A stretch of 64,000 bases of DNA from Theropithecus gelada. Taxonomy: Eukaryota; Chordata; Mammalia; Primates; Cercopithecidae. Shown here piece by piece: positions 1 through 12,020 of this stretch. Numbering within the stretch: the stretch's first letter is position 1; each line of letters opens with the position of its first letter. Below the pieces are notes generated by a model. That model searched no databases and had not been told where the DNA came from. It worked only from the letters and a program-made list of their open reading frames with translations. The translations under genes were made by a program, and so were the position numbers. The stretch covers positions 33,356,276-33,420,275 of the forward strand of contig NC_037670.1 in the NCBI RefSeq assembly GCF_003255815.1, read 5' to 3'.

Positions 1-367
1 CATAGAATATTTTACTTCACACTATAAGATGCATTTAGACAGTAATAAAAGGCAAAAAGTCTTGGGGTTGACTTTTCAATTCTAAGAAACTAAACTAACT
101 AAATTTTAGACATAGAATATCTCCAGGTTAAAACTGTTTTAATACCATCAGCTACTGATAAATTATAGTTAAAGCAGCAGTAGTGATTAATGATTTGAAA
201 AAAATGCTTTAGATTTTGATGCATTTTCTATAAAATGTATTTATTTCATCTACATACAAGATGGTAAGTCTTTGATGGGTTGATCTCCCTAAAATAGTGT
301 CGAACTGTACATCTTCCCTTTCCTTCTGACTGTGTTTAACACCCTTACTCTGATGATACCATCACAG
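1..367 (+). other. GRIK1: GRIK1 intron, 3' end only
   Basis: This is AT-rich non-coding DNA running into the acceptor that ends in cacag at 363-367, just before the first coding exon. The first complete codon of that exon follows a split Gly codon, so the preceding exon, outside the window, ends in a single G. From knowledge of kainate receptors, the preceding exon carries the pore-loop Q/R editing codon a few bases before this junction. Nothing else is recognised here. The pyrimidine tract before the acceptor is weak. Confidence 0.85.
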
Positions 368-585
368 GATCAGAGCTGATGCCCAAAGCTCTATCGACCA
401 GAATAGTTGGAGGGATATGGTGGTTTTTCACCCTAATCATCATTTCATCCTACACTGCCAATCTGGCTGCCTTCTTGACAGTAGAGAGAATGGAATCTCC
501 CATAGATTCAGCAGATGATCTGGCAAAGCAAACCAAGATAGAATATGGGGCGGTCAGAGATGGATCAACAATGACCTTCTTCAAG
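368..585 (+). CDS. GRIK1: GRIK1 exon: end of pore loop, M3 and start of S2
   Basis: This exon encodes part of GluK1, a glutamate-gated cation channel subunit of pre- and postsynaptic kainate receptors. It is 218 bp. The first two bases complete a Gly codon begun in the exon upstream, and 72 codons follow, ending with AAG (Lys) before a consensus GTAAG donor. The protein starts SELMPKALSTR, the linker after the pore loop, and runs into hydrophobic M3. M3 ends in the channel-gate motif SYTANLAAF at 448-474, which is shared by all ionotropic glutamate receptors. The S2 half of the ligand-binding clamp then begins. The codons at 565-570 (Ser-Thr in GAVRDGSTMTFF) are the pair that contacts the glutamate gamma-carboxylate in GluK1 structures. 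The residues GAVRDGSTM, as I recall the paralogues, match GRIK1 rather than GRIK2, which has GAVEDGATM. No break is seen. Confidence 0.97.
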
Positions 586-1719
586 GTAAGAAGCTGATGA
601 AGGGTTCTCAGTGATTATCTGATACTTGGGGTAGAGGATAAAAGAGTCTGTCCAAAAACAGAAAAAAAATGTTGGGCAATTTTTTTAATGAAATAAGATT
701 TATAATTACAAAATCCCATTATAAGGAATCCCTGGAGCCTCAGTCAGCATAAAGCAATTTATTTGGTCCCCAACTAGATGTCATTTACTCCACCCCAATT
801 TAGTGTACTCAGATGCATAGATCAATATCTTCAATATCCTCTCTTGCCTTTACACCAGAAAAAAAAAAAAAATTCCAAATACAACCTAACCACTCATTAA
901 TTAATCACTCATTTATAGAACCCACAAAATAAAAGTTCCTTAATCCAGAATTCTGGTAACTAGAATACTTGAGTACCATTAGTTTGTTCTTTCTGTACTG
1001 TACTTGATGAGGTAGAAGCAGATGACAAGAAAATGTGTTGATACTGGAACTTAGTTAGAGAATTAAGAACGAAAAAATCCCGGGAGACTCTGGTCTAATA
1101 TTGAGTCCGCATTGATGAAGGACAGTGTTCCCAGCCATGCCTGAAGCTTTTCAAAAAGATTTCGGAGGCACCACAGGAGAATTAAGCTGGATGAGTTTAG
1201 TTTTAGTGTCAAGGGCATTTCATTGTTGAGGTCTTTTTAATTACTTTCCCATAGTAATGAAACTGATTTCTGCCTTGCTTTCGGAGGAAGCCTTAGTACT
1301 TTTATTATCAAATCTCAAATACTCTAATTCTAGTGAAAAATAGATTTTAATAGATCCAATAGGTGCAGAGATCATGAAGTTCAACTCTTCACTTTACTTA
1401 TGAAAAGAACAAAACCTTCAGAAGCTAAATTACCTGCTCCAAGTCACATAGCTAGTCTATAACAGAAAAGGGGCTAAAGCTTATTTTGGCGGGGGGGAAG
1501 GTATTAATGGTGGTAAGTGTGCATGTGAATAAAAGGAAAACAACAGTTGTAACCAAAATAATCTCTAAAAACATCCTTGTCAAAGATTCATATTCAGATT
1601 ACCAAAAATGGAGTTGTCACCTCAGCATTGAGTGGACTGTATGGGTTTTTTGTTTGGTTGGGTTTTCTTTCTTTTTTTTTGGGGGGGGGGGTGTGGGTTG
1701 TTTTTTTGTTTCATTTAGT

Positions 1720-2026
1720 TTTGTTTTTGTTTTTGTTTTTGTTTTTGAGATGGAGTCTCACTCTGTTGCCCAGGCTGGAGTCCAGTGGCGCGATCTCAGC
1801 TCACTGCAACCTCCGCCTCCCGAGTTCAAATGATTCTCCTGCCTCAGCCTCCCAAGTAGCTGGGACGACAGGGGTCTGCCACCATACCTGCTTAATTTTT
1901 GTATTTTTAGTAGAGACGGGGTTTCACCATATTGGTCAGGCTGGTCTCAAACTCCTGACCTTGTGATCCTCCCACCTCAGCTTCCCAAAGTGCTGGAATT
2001 ACAAGCATGAGCCACTGCGCTCGGCC
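1720..2026 (-). repeat. Alu (SINE), antisense
   Basis: The reverse complement of an Alu starts after a (GTTTTT)n run with gagatggagtctcactctg and ends in a degenerate gctcggcc, the 5' end of the element. Both monomers are present, so it is near full length. Upstream is an unusual T9-G11 homopolymer pair at about 1672-1691. Confidence 0.95.
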
Positions 2027-3009
2027 GAGGGTATTTTTTTAAAATAATCTTTTCCTTTCTATTATTTCCACTAGTTCAAAATGAACTCTTTTTCTTCTTT
2101 CATTCTTATTTCCTTTTTAAACATTGTTTATAGATTTAGGAAGTATAAGTTGTGTTTTGTTAGATGGATATAGGGCTTTTAGGGTTTCCATCACCCAAAT
2201 AACATACATTGTTCCAATTAAGTAATTTCTTATCTGTCAGCCCTGCCACCCTGCCATCCTTCTGAGTCTCCAATGTCTATTATTTTTTGAGTGGACTGTT
2301 TTGACTTGTGAAAAATACCAGCTTAGAAACAAAAACCAAGGTTAGGTTAAAAAAAGTACACACTTCTTTGTATAACAGTATTGGTTCACAAAAATAGGAA
2401 TTAACTATGCAATAAGTTATAATGTTTAATAACAATCATAATAAATAAAAATACATTGTTTTAAAAGTAAACTATATCTAGAGTTTTATCAAGAAGCAAA
2501 GTAATGGAAAAAGTAGGACTTACTTTTCTTCTGTGTTAAAAAAAGATTTTTAAACACTTTTTATTTTAAGAAGTGTATCATTTATTTAATGTATGGGTAC
2601 AGCATGATGATTGTTTCTTCTTTGGACAGTGATGTTCTAAGGACAAACGACATTATGGTTTTGCAAGCTGCAGAAAGTATTTTCCTAAAATCAATAGTGT
2701 GAAGAGACACAAGATACCCCAAGCTAGTGATTCATCATGGTCCTTGTCAGAAACCAGGAAAGTCACTTGCAAGGCTCACAGGACAGAGGGGCACTGCCAA
2801 GGTAGAATTTGGTATATCTGAAAAAATATCTGAAATGATTTATCTCATTCAGCAATATCAAAGAGTTTGAAAGTACTGGGAAATGAGCTAGCAGAAGGCA
2901 GAGAAGATTCCACTTCCTACAAGATGTTCAGTACAAATATAAGGGAAAGAGGCTGTGCTGTTCTTTGAAAAAGCAATAGACCTGACTTTGCCACTGTACA
3001 CAGGATCTA

Positions 3010-3357
3010 TGCACTGTCTGTGGATCCCTTATCAGAAATGTTTCAGACCAGATGTTTTTAGAATTTTGGATATTTTCAGGTTTTAGAATGTTTGCACATA
3101 CATAATGAGATAGCCTGGGGATGGGACCCAAGTCTAAACACAAAATTTATTTATGCACCATATATACCTTATGCACATAGCCTAAAGGTAAGTTTATACA
3201 GTATTTTAAATAATTTTGTCCATGAAGACATTTTTGACTGCAACCCATGCCATGAGGTCAGGTGTGGAACTTTCCACATGGGGCAACCTGTCCGTGCTCA
3301 AAAACTTTCAGATTTGGGATTTTTCAGAATAGAGATGCTCAACTTACAAAGTGTCCT
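3010..3357 (+). mobile_element. Tigger-type (pogo-like) DNA transposon fossil
   Basis: The segment contains ggatcccttatcagaaatg near its left end and the reverse-complement-like gggatttttcagaatagaga followed by tgctcaactta at its right end. This is the pattern of decayed terminal repeats of Tigger elements that end in a GGATGCTCAACC-type sequence. The middle (aagtctaaacacaaaattta) also fits the non-autonomous members that I know. There is no transposase frame. The family-level name is from memory. Confidence 0.6.
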
Positions 3358-3368
3358 TTAAGCTCTTT

Positions 3369-3686
3369 GTTTTTTTGTTTTTTTGTTTTTTGTTTTTTTT
3401 GAGATGGAGTCTTGCTCTGTAGCCCGGGTTGGATGGGGTGCAGTGGTATAATCTTGGCTCACTGCAACCTCCTCCTCCCAGGTTCAAGCAATTCTTCTGC
3501 CTCAGCCTCTCGAGTAGCTTGGATTACAGGTGCATGCCACCATGCCTGGCTAATTTTTTTTATTTTAATAGAGATGGGGTTTCACCATGTTGGCGAGGCT
3601 GGTCTCAAACTCGTGATCTCAACTGATCCACCTGTCATGGCCTCCCAAAGTGCTGGAATTACAGGCATGAGCCACCACGCCTGACC
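3369..3686 (-). repeat. Alu (SINE), antisense
   Basis: A (T6G)n tail region at 3369-3400 precedes gagatggagtcttgctctgt. The element runs through both monomers to gccaccacgcctgacc. It abuts the right end of the Tigger-type fossil. Confidence 0.95.
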
Positions 3687-4009
3687 CCTTAAGCTCACTT
3701 TGATCTTTTCTTTCTCATGCCCCTCTTTAAATATAAAAAGAGTCGGTTCTACTTTTTTCTGGCAGGACCCTGAATGACTACATTACGACATGTTTGGATA
3801 ATGCACTTCCACTGAACAGGCACGTGCTATGCTCACAACTGCTGCTCCCTGAGCATTTTCTGAGAGGGCTCCTGCTTTCTCCCTGGTCCTGAAAATGAGG
3901 CATCAATGCAAGCATTCTCTCAGGTCACCAGGAAAATGATGAAACAGTAAGCACCTCAGAGAGGAAGACTGTGATGACAGTATAAACAGCATCAATAAAA
4001 ATATCAGTA

Positions 4010-4540
4010 TGCCCTGTGCACTAGCCCTGAGCCACACATTCAATTTCTAAGTGCTTTACCTGTATTACTTCATTTTATCTTTAAAAAAGACCAACTGAGG
4101 ACCGGGCACTGTGGTTCACACCTGCAATCCCAGCACTTTGGGAGGCTAAGGCAGGTGGATTACCTGAGGTCAGGAGTTCGAGACCAGCCTGACCAACATG
4201 GAGAAACCCCGTCTCTACTAAAAATATAAAAATATTAGCCCAGTATGGTGGCACATGCCTGTAATCCCAGCTACTCAGGAGGCTGAGGCAGGAGAATCGC
4301 TTGAACCCGGGAGGCAGAGGTTGCAGTGAGGCGAGATCGCGTCATTGCACTCCAGTCTGGGCAACAAGAGTGAAACTCTTGTTGTCTCAAAAAAAAAAAA
4401 AAAAAAAAAAGACCAATTGAGATAAATACCAATAATGTCTCTATTGATGAGGAAAATGAGGCACAGAGAGGCTAGATAACTTACTCCAAAGTTACAAAAC
4501 CAGCAATGGAAGAGCCAAGATTCAGCAAAATTCAGAGAGT
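4010..4540 (-). repeat. MIR fossil, antisense, split by an Alu
   Basis: The left part (gtgctttacctgtattactt) and the right part (aggaaaatgaggcacagaga, then ggctagataactta) match the antisense MIR order of tail, then core. They are separated by the Alu at 4099-4410. Rejoining the flanks restores a continuous MIR-like element, so the Alu inserted into it. Confidence 0.6.
4099..4410 (+). repeat. Alu (SINE), sense, with target-site duplication
   Basis: This is a full dimeric Alu with a 22-base A tail. The flanks aaaagaccaactgag (left) and aaaagaccaattgag (right) are an imperfect target-site duplication, as expected for L1-mediated insertion. Confidence 0.95.
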
Positions 4541-4544
4541 TCTA

Positions 4545-4660
4545 GAAAGTCAGTTCTGTGAGGGTAGAAACTCAGTCTTCTTTGTATGCCATTAAGTCAC
4601 CAGAATCTAAAAGAGTGCCTGGCCACATAGTAGGTATTCAGAAAACTGTATTTTCAGTAA
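4545..4660 (+). repeat. L2 3'-end fossil
   Basis: The text gtgagggtagaaactcagtc, then gagtgcctggccacatagta and ggtattcag, is the typical degenerate 3' end of L2, with the tgcctggcacatagtaggt core. It adjoins the MIR remnant. Confidence 0.55.
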
Positions 4661-5797
4661 GTGAACAAGTCAACTCTGGGAGAGGTGGGTTTCTATCACA
4701 GAGAGAGAGGGAGAGTGAATGAAGGAGCAAAGGAAGGAAGCCGAGAGGGAAAGAGGGAGGGAAAGAGAGGTGGATGGATAGGGACCCACACAAGAAGAGA
4801 CACTGTTGCCAAGTTCCTCATTTTACAAGTCAGCATGTGGCCCAGCAACCCAGTTTACCGAGAAGAAATGTATTTGCAGAAAGAGAACAAGGACTAAATC
4901 CGATTTCGTTTTCCCCTTGAGGATGGTAAGCTGTCAGAAAGCGTCAGAGGGATGTACGTTCAGATTCTTAAACTGGATTATTCCTCAAGGGAAAGAAACG
5001 TTTCGGGTTTTTTGCTCTCAGGGTAGCTCTGCCCTACATCACTGAGTGACAGCAGGTACAGTCACAAGGACTCAGTCCTGACCTGGTTCCACATTCACAC
5101 GTTTCACCTCTGCTACGCCATCAGGGCCTCCCTCCTCCAGCCCTTTCTCTCTCAGTTAAAGACAATAACCTTGCCTGGGCTGTACAATGAATAAGGAAAG
5201 CTGCATTTGCCTAATCTAACCCGGAACATCCTGATCAGCTGTTGGAGCACAAGTCGTTTGCTAAGATGGGTCCTGTCTCCACTCAGTCACAAGGAAGCTT
5301 CTAATGAGAAACATTTTCTCATCACGCACAGTGTAATTTAAAGGGTTTTTCTTCTCAGAAAAGCAATATTCCTCTGGCAGCACCCGAATGATGAAAACTT
5401 GTCTTTTTACTTTCAAGTTGATTGAAAATCATTTTATAGCCAAAGAACGGCCAGTTGTAGAGAGGAAAGGGATTCAGACATTATCAAGATCCATGACCAA
5501 ATAAAATACTCAAATGCCTCACATTTGGTCGCTAGGCCACAAGCAAGGGATGTGCTTAGTGAAGTTTGTCCTTGAAATGTGTGCCGAGAAGTCGCTTGCT
5601 AAAATTTCATTCAAAATCCATTGACCTTTTCTCCTAGACTTGGCTGTTCTTGCAGACAGCATGCCACTCTACATTTTAGATCTGAGGTATTCAGTTCTTA
5701 ACATGAAGAAACCAAAATTTAGTTTTTTAAAATAGCTCAGGTGAGACTCCACTATGCACCACCTGAGCTCATATGAAGCTAAGGGAGTTAAGTGGAA

Positions 5798-6118
5798 TTT
5801 TTTTTTTTTTTTTTTTGACGGAGTCTTGCTCTGTCGCCCAGGCTGGAGTGCAATGGCATGATCTCGGCTCACTGCAACCTCCGCCTCCTGAGGTCAAGCA
5901 ATTCTCTGCGTCAGCCTCCTGAGAAGCTGGGATAACAGGCACCCACCACCACGTCCAGATAATTTTGTTGTTGTTGTTGTTGTTTTGTTTTGTTTTGTAT
6001 TTTTAGTAGGGACGGGGTTTCACCGTCTCAGCCAGGCTAGTCTTGAACTGACCTCATGATCCACCCACCTCCGCCTCCCAAAGTGCTGGGATTGCTGGCG
6101 TGAGCCACTGCACCCAGT
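5798..6118 (-). repeat. Alu (SINE), antisense, with target-site duplication
   Basis: A T19 run at 5798-5816 is followed by gacggagtcttgctctgtcg and a full dimeric body. A (TTG)n/(TTTTG)n expansion at about 5967-5997 lies inside. The flanks aagtggaattt and agtggaaattt form the target-site duplication. Confidence 0.95.
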
Positions 6119-6390
6119 GGAAATTTTTTAAGTAAGTGCTAGCTCAAGTTAAGACATGACTGAGACGGGGAGGCAGTGGCAGTTTTCCTTCAGAGTCATT
6201 CATATGTGGAGAAACACTGATCATCAAGGACTGTATTTACACAAGAGAATAGGATTAAATCATCAATTCAGTTCCATGTATTCTCATGAAACTTTAGATG
6301 GACATCCTGAGATTCTATCTCACTTTCTCCATCAAAAAAAAAAAGCAACTCTAAGTTTCGATCCCTCAGCTAATGATGCTTATGAAGCAT

Positions 6391-6415
6391 TATGTTTTCA
6401 CTAAGTGAAAACATA
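6391..6415. repeat. Perfect 12-bp inverted repeat, 1-nt centre
   Basis: TATGTTTTCACT at 6391-6402 is the exact reverse complement of 6404-6415, separated by one A. It has no known role and lies in intronic single-copy-like sequence. Confidence 0.9.
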
Positions 6416-6650
6416 TTATCAACACTATGGGAAATGTAATAGCCTATTTGGTCAAATGGTCTCAGGCACCACAAGACCAATTAGCTGGACAAGGTTAAAG
6501 GGAGGCAGAGCATTTATCAAGTGTCCAGGTACTGTTGGAGATGTTTGGGGAAATTCTTCTCTGCATATGAGGTGATCAGCATTAAATTAATTAATGGACT
6601 ATGTTTATGGGTCAGTGTGTTAATAATTCAGAACTTCAACAGACTCTAGA

Positions 6651-6949
6651 TTTTTTTTTTTTCTTTTTTTGAGATGGAGTCTCCCCCTGTTGCCCAGGCT
6701 GGAGTGCAATAGCGCAATCTTGGCTCACTGCAACCTCCGCCTCCCAGGTTCAAATGATTCTCCTGCCTCAGCCTCCCAAGTAGCTGGGATTACAGGCGCA
6801 TGCCACCATACCCAGCTAATTTTTGTATTTCTAGTAGAGACAGGGTTTCACCATGTTGGCCAGGCTCGTTCTGAACTCCCGACTTTGTGATGCACCAGCT
6901 TTGGCCTCCCAAGTGCTGGGATTACAGGCATGAGCCACCACTCCCGGCC
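6651..6949 (-). repeat. Alu (SINE), antisense
   Basis: T-rich tail at 6651-6670, then gagatggagtctccccctgt, through to cactcccggcc at 6949. It is near full length. Confidence 0.95.
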
Positions 6950-7505
6950 TATTTAAGAGAATTTTTAATAAAATCCTTCTCATTTCTGCTTGAGATAATA
7001 CTAATTAATAATCCAATATTAACTCTATTGGTTTCTCTGTTCTCTGCTGATGAAATTGTTTGGTCCTTTCAATTGTTTCACAAGTCTGAACAGTATAGGA
7101 TTTCCTTCGCTCCCAACGCCCTGGGACCACCACCGGCATCTCAGAAGGTACAAAGATTAGTCAGTTCATGGCCAAGATCTGTGGACACAACTTGGCTTCA
7201 GCTTTCCTAGGGGCTACATGACCTACTTCCATCTTTTATATCCAAGACAACTGACAACAATGATAGCCAATTCCAACTTTTCCTTTCAGAAATAGTATAC
7301 TAGGATTCTGGTTTTCTCTTTCACAGGAAGTTACAAATATACAAAGGCTCTGTCCTTTCTTCTTGTTGGAATTCTATTAATTGCCTTATGGAATGGAATA
7401 ATAAGATAGTCCAAACTTTGGTCTCACAGTGATAGTGTAGCAAGTCACATTTTCTTTTCCCAGATGAACAAAGGATAGTCATGATAATGTCTAAGAACCA
7501 TATGA

Positions 7506-7802
7506 GGCCAGGCGCGGTGGCTCACGCCTGTAATCCCAGCACTTTGGGAGGCTGAGGCGGGCGGATCACGAGGTCAGGAGATCGAGACCATCCTGGCTAA
7601 CATGGTGAAATCCCATCTCTACTAAAAATACAAAAAATTAGCTGGGTGTGGTGGCAGCGCCTGTAGTCCCAGCTACTCGGGAGGCTGAGGCAGGAGAATG
7701 GCGGGAACCCGGGAGGCGGAGCTTGCAGTGAGCCGAGATCATGCCACTGCACTCCAGCCTGGACGACAGAGCGAGAATTCGTCTCAAAAAAAAAAAAAAA
7801 AA
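7506..7802 (+). repeat. Alu (SINE), sense, AluY-like
   Basis: It begins ggccaggcgcggtggctcac and carries the cgaggtcaggagatcgagac variant typical of AluY. The A tail ends at 7802. The flanks aagaaccatatgag and aaggaccatatgag form the target-site duplication. Confidence 0.95.
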
Positions 7803-7989
7803 GGACCATATGAGGCCTAAAAGAATAGATTTCCCAATGACCCGTGTGAACCATCATCCAAGGATGATAATGCTTTTAGCCCGTGGAACGGAGAATGGGA
7901 ATACCAGTTAGTCTTCTCAAGAAATATGGCCAACATCCTATGCTGGGATATAAAGTAAAACCTACAGGAAACTGTTTTTGATGGAGATC

Positions 7990-8190
7990 TGAACCCACAG
8001 AGCCTGAGTTCTACTACATATAAGTTACGTAGACCTTGGCAAGTAACTTGAACTCTCTGTACCTTGATTTCCCAGTCTATAAATTGAGGATGATTTCTAA
8101 CTCAAAATTATTTTGAGGCTTTAATGACTTAATAGAGGTAATATGTTTATACTACCACTTAGTACACTGTAAGCAATAAAAACATTAGAT
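7990..8190 (+). repeat. MIR fossil, sense
   Basis: The series agagcctgagttctactaca, gaccttggcaagtaacttga, ccttgatttcccagtctata and a degenerate tail follows the MIR consensus order. It is highly diverged. Confidence 0.55.
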
Positions 8191-10571
8191 ATTATTGTAA
8201 CTATCACTCGTAACATCATCACCATAATTATTCAACCTTTACCTCTAGCTATTAGTCCTATTTTTTCAATCTCTCTAGATTTATAAATATTTTGGTTTGG
8301 TCTTTGTTCAGCTTCCTTACTGTCAGTCATCTCTGCACTATCTGCCTTCTGCTAAAGGACAGAAAAGTCCAGAAGAAGTGCCAGTGCCCAAGATCTCAAA
8401 GACTTTTGGAGGCCTGGCCAGAGAGCAACGCTAGGCCTTGGAGGCCCTTCTTGAGCACATACATTGCATTTGCAGAAGCACTTATCAGATGATAGGCAGG
8501 CAAAAGATGGTAAGGCTGCCCTTGGAATGCAGACAAGAAACAGAGTGAGGTAATTCAGTTTAATTCAGCTCAATTTATATTTTGTCAGTACTGAGGTTGG
8601 CACTTAGGAGAGAAAAAGGTATAAAATCATGAGCAAGACGTGAAGATCTGTATAGCAATAGGGAGACAAGATGTATGAATACCTGTTAAATACAACACAA
8701 CATGTGGTTGCACTGTGCAGACAGGAAGTAGTGGCAGAATTGCTTGTGAGCCGAATTAGCTGTGAAGTATTCATGTAAGAAATACTTCTCAGTAGAAGTT
8801 TGCCTTGTAACAAATCACTATCCTCCCAGACTCAAGCCAGAGGATTACACAGATTAAATCGTGATTCAGTCTAAAATGACTTGGATAAAATAGGTTTTAA
8901 AACATCATAAAAAACTTGTCATTTCTGGCTTTCATGGTCTAGGGACTTCGGACCAGCTGTGGGAACAAGGGATTCTCTAACCTTTATCAACTCCTTCCAG
9001 GGAGTGGTTAGGTGCTGTCACCAACCCAAAAGACATTTCAGAGAAGTTATTGAGCACTGCACCAGTGGAAATGAAGCAATGAGCCATTGTGGGGAGACAG
9101 ATTTCAGACAGTTATAACCATTTCAGGAAGCATAAGATGAAAGCCATTTCTCAAATTCTCTGCATAGGAAGGCACTCCTCACATAAGAGTCCCTAGTTTG
9201 TGAAAGAAATATCCAGCTACCTTTACCATCAGTGTCAGAAATGCTAGGTCTCTGGAGGTTAAAAGTGTATTTGTTTGGGAAGAAATCTATGAGGTCAATT
9301 TAACCTTTTTCAAAGGCTGGCAGGTTGCCCGTAATAGACCAATCTTTAACTCTAGACAGGAGAAAAACATGAAAAATATTTTAGCAAATGTGTTTAAATC
9401 CCGCTGAGGGAATTTTCCAAAGGGAATCCATAAATTGTTTAAATGTTGGAGAATCAGCAAATGTCATAACTTTTTATCAAATCAAGATAAAGACATAATC
9501 AACTGCAGTGTTCATACTATACACATTTGAAAGGCAGAGGCCCTAACTATACTATAAATATTTTCTTCTGATCATCTTCCTTCAAAGTGATTTTTGTAAA
9601 TTAAATCATATTTTCAAAATAGCATGAGAATTTATTACTTAATGAAATAACATAGTAATCATGTATAAAAGAAATTGTTGTTTTTAAGGCTACTATTCAC
9701 CTCTGATGTACCCATTTCACAAGTATGAAGTTCTACATAGCCAATTTCTATGTCTTTGGTTAATTTTTAAGGGTTGTCTCAAATCAGGATTTGCCTAAAG
9801 TAAGAGTAAATTGGAGATTTTAAAATATAATTGCTTGTGATATTTCATTTGTTCTATATGCATATAGTTGCCACATTGATAAGATCACTTTTTATAAGAT
9901 AAAAAAGATCAAATATCAATAACTTATTTCTAATGTATATTTCAGTGTGTAAAGTAAAAATATACATAAACACAGATCGATATATAAAATCATCAGCCAT
10001 ATTAGTGTGAAGTAGAATTGCATGATTACTGATTCTACTGAAAAATGAGATTATACATCCTAACTGTGAAAGTCTTATGATAACTGGTGGAAGAAGTCAT
10101 GTAATAAATAACAGTTATCTCAATAAAAAAGAAACATTAGAGGGATATTTTATAAAATGGAGTTTCCATCAGGCTTAAGACCACACTACACCCTAGAATT
10201 TGCACATACTTTTTTACATTGTGTGGTGGGAATCCTGTAACTAAAAACAATGAAACTATACGAAAAGCAAAATACTGTTAAAGGTAAAGGAAACAATATA
10301 AACAATAGTCACATTTTTTCCAGGTTCCAACTGCTGCACTTCCTAAAATATCGTCTAAATTTTTGTCTAAACAAGTATAAGCTATTAAAAGTCAGGTAAA
10401 TAGTTTCTATACATTATATGATGAGTACAAGAGTTGCAACAGCTCTGGCTATAATAGAAAGACCCCACCGCTACTTATTTCAATTATTTATTTAGAAAAT
10501 TTGTTAATTCTGTTGAAACATTAGCCAAGCCATAAGTTTGCTGTTCTGTGTATTAAAAGAGATAGTTCATT

Positions 10572-10800
10572 CCTTGTTGGTTAAGAACACAGACCCTGGA
10601 ACCAGATTCTTTGGGATCAAATCCTGGTTTCCTCATCTCTTCATGTGCTGTTCTATTTCTTCATATGCAAAAGAGAAATACTAATGGTACGTCTTTCATA
10701 TGATTACTATGAAGATTCGATTAATCAATATATGCAAAGTGCTTAAAATAGCACTTGGTACACAGTAAATAAACACTGCATATGTTGGTTGTTGTTACTA
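10572..10800 (+). repeat. MIR fossil, sense
   Basis: ggttaagaacacagaccctg, aaccagattctttgggatca and a tail with gcacttggtacacagtaaat follow the full MIR order, including the L2-like 3' tail. Confidence 0.65.
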
Positions 10801-11723
10801 TTTTCAGTAAGTAATTTTTAACTGCCTGCAGACATTATAAACTATTTCCCAGTGAGTGTTTAACTTGAATGTATTATAGGGGGAAAAAAAGAAATAAATA
10901 ATGTTCATCAAACATTGATGCAGTAACACTCCCTTATAACAGATTTGAGATGAAAAATGCTTATTCTTTGCCAACAATGTTTCATCAGCATGAGGATAGC
11001 CACATAATCAGATTTAAGGAGATAAAATGAATTTATCTAAACAGATGCCTCTCAGGATTAGAAAGAAAAAATCCTGGATGATTTCAGATTTAATAAATGA
11101 GGCTTTTTCAGTTTTAGCAACTTTTGCTAAGAAGCTCAGAAGACATTCCAAATATTCTAATTAACTTTTGACATATCTAGTGAAATAAGAGGCAACCACT
11201 ATTTCTGTTTTTGGAACATATATTATTTAGAGTGATCTAGGAGGCTGGCTGAGATTATATGTGATTTAGAAGTACAGAAACACCCCGGCTGTCATTCTAA
11301 CACTTTGCCTGGTCTTTTAATATGTATGATAATTTTTCGTGAAGTATAATCCTATTTTTAAGAATTACTAAGATTTGAGACTTAACCATGAAAAAAAATA
11401 TGCTGAAAGGAATACATGTAATTTACTCCCAACATTCCACTTTTTTATCTAACAAAAAGTAAACATTACTGAGCATGGCATGACGGTGGACAGAACTCTG
11501 CAGTAAAGAAGAAAGAGCCCTCAATTCTGTGCTGTCTCCTTCACTAACCCTCTGCGACCTTCTGTGTGTCATTTGCTGTCCCTGACCTCAGGACCTGCTT
11601 ATGTGATAGGAAGGGGTGGGTCTAGAGAGTAGAATGTGGTGATTGAAGCATCTCCTTATGTGAAACTCGTCTAAGCATGACATCCTCCTTGCAGTTGCCC
11701 AGTGACAGAAAATTCACTATACC

Positions 11724-12020
11724 GGCTGGACGCGGTGGTTCACGCCTGTAATCCCAGCACTTTGAGAGGCCGAGGCAGGTGAATCACCTGAGGTCAGGAG
11801 TTCAAGACCAGCCTGGCCAACATGGTGAAACCCTGTCTCTACTAAAAATACAAAAAATTAGCCGGGCATGGTGGCAGGTGCCTGTAATCCCAGTTACTCA
11901 GGAGACGGAGGCAGGAGAATCATTTGAACCCTTGAGGTGGAGGTTGTAGTGAGCCGAGATTGTGCCATTGCACTCCAGCCTGGGGAACAAGCACAAAACA
12001 ACGTCTCAAAAAATAAAAAA
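11724..12020 (+). repeat. Alu (SINE), sense, with target-site duplication
   Basis: Full dimeric Alu beginning ggctggacgcggtggttcac. The flanks gaaaattcactatacc (left) and gaaaactcactctacc (right) form the target-site duplication. Confidence 0.95.

Noticed and set aside
1577..1966. Frames containing 'Alu peptide' text such as SPRLECSGAISAHCNLRL-like strings
   Set aside because: These are translations of antisense Alu. The same kind of frame recurs at most Alus in the window (for example 3412-3684, 6669-6890, 30485-30710, 42954-43221, 53830-54171 and 62899-63262).
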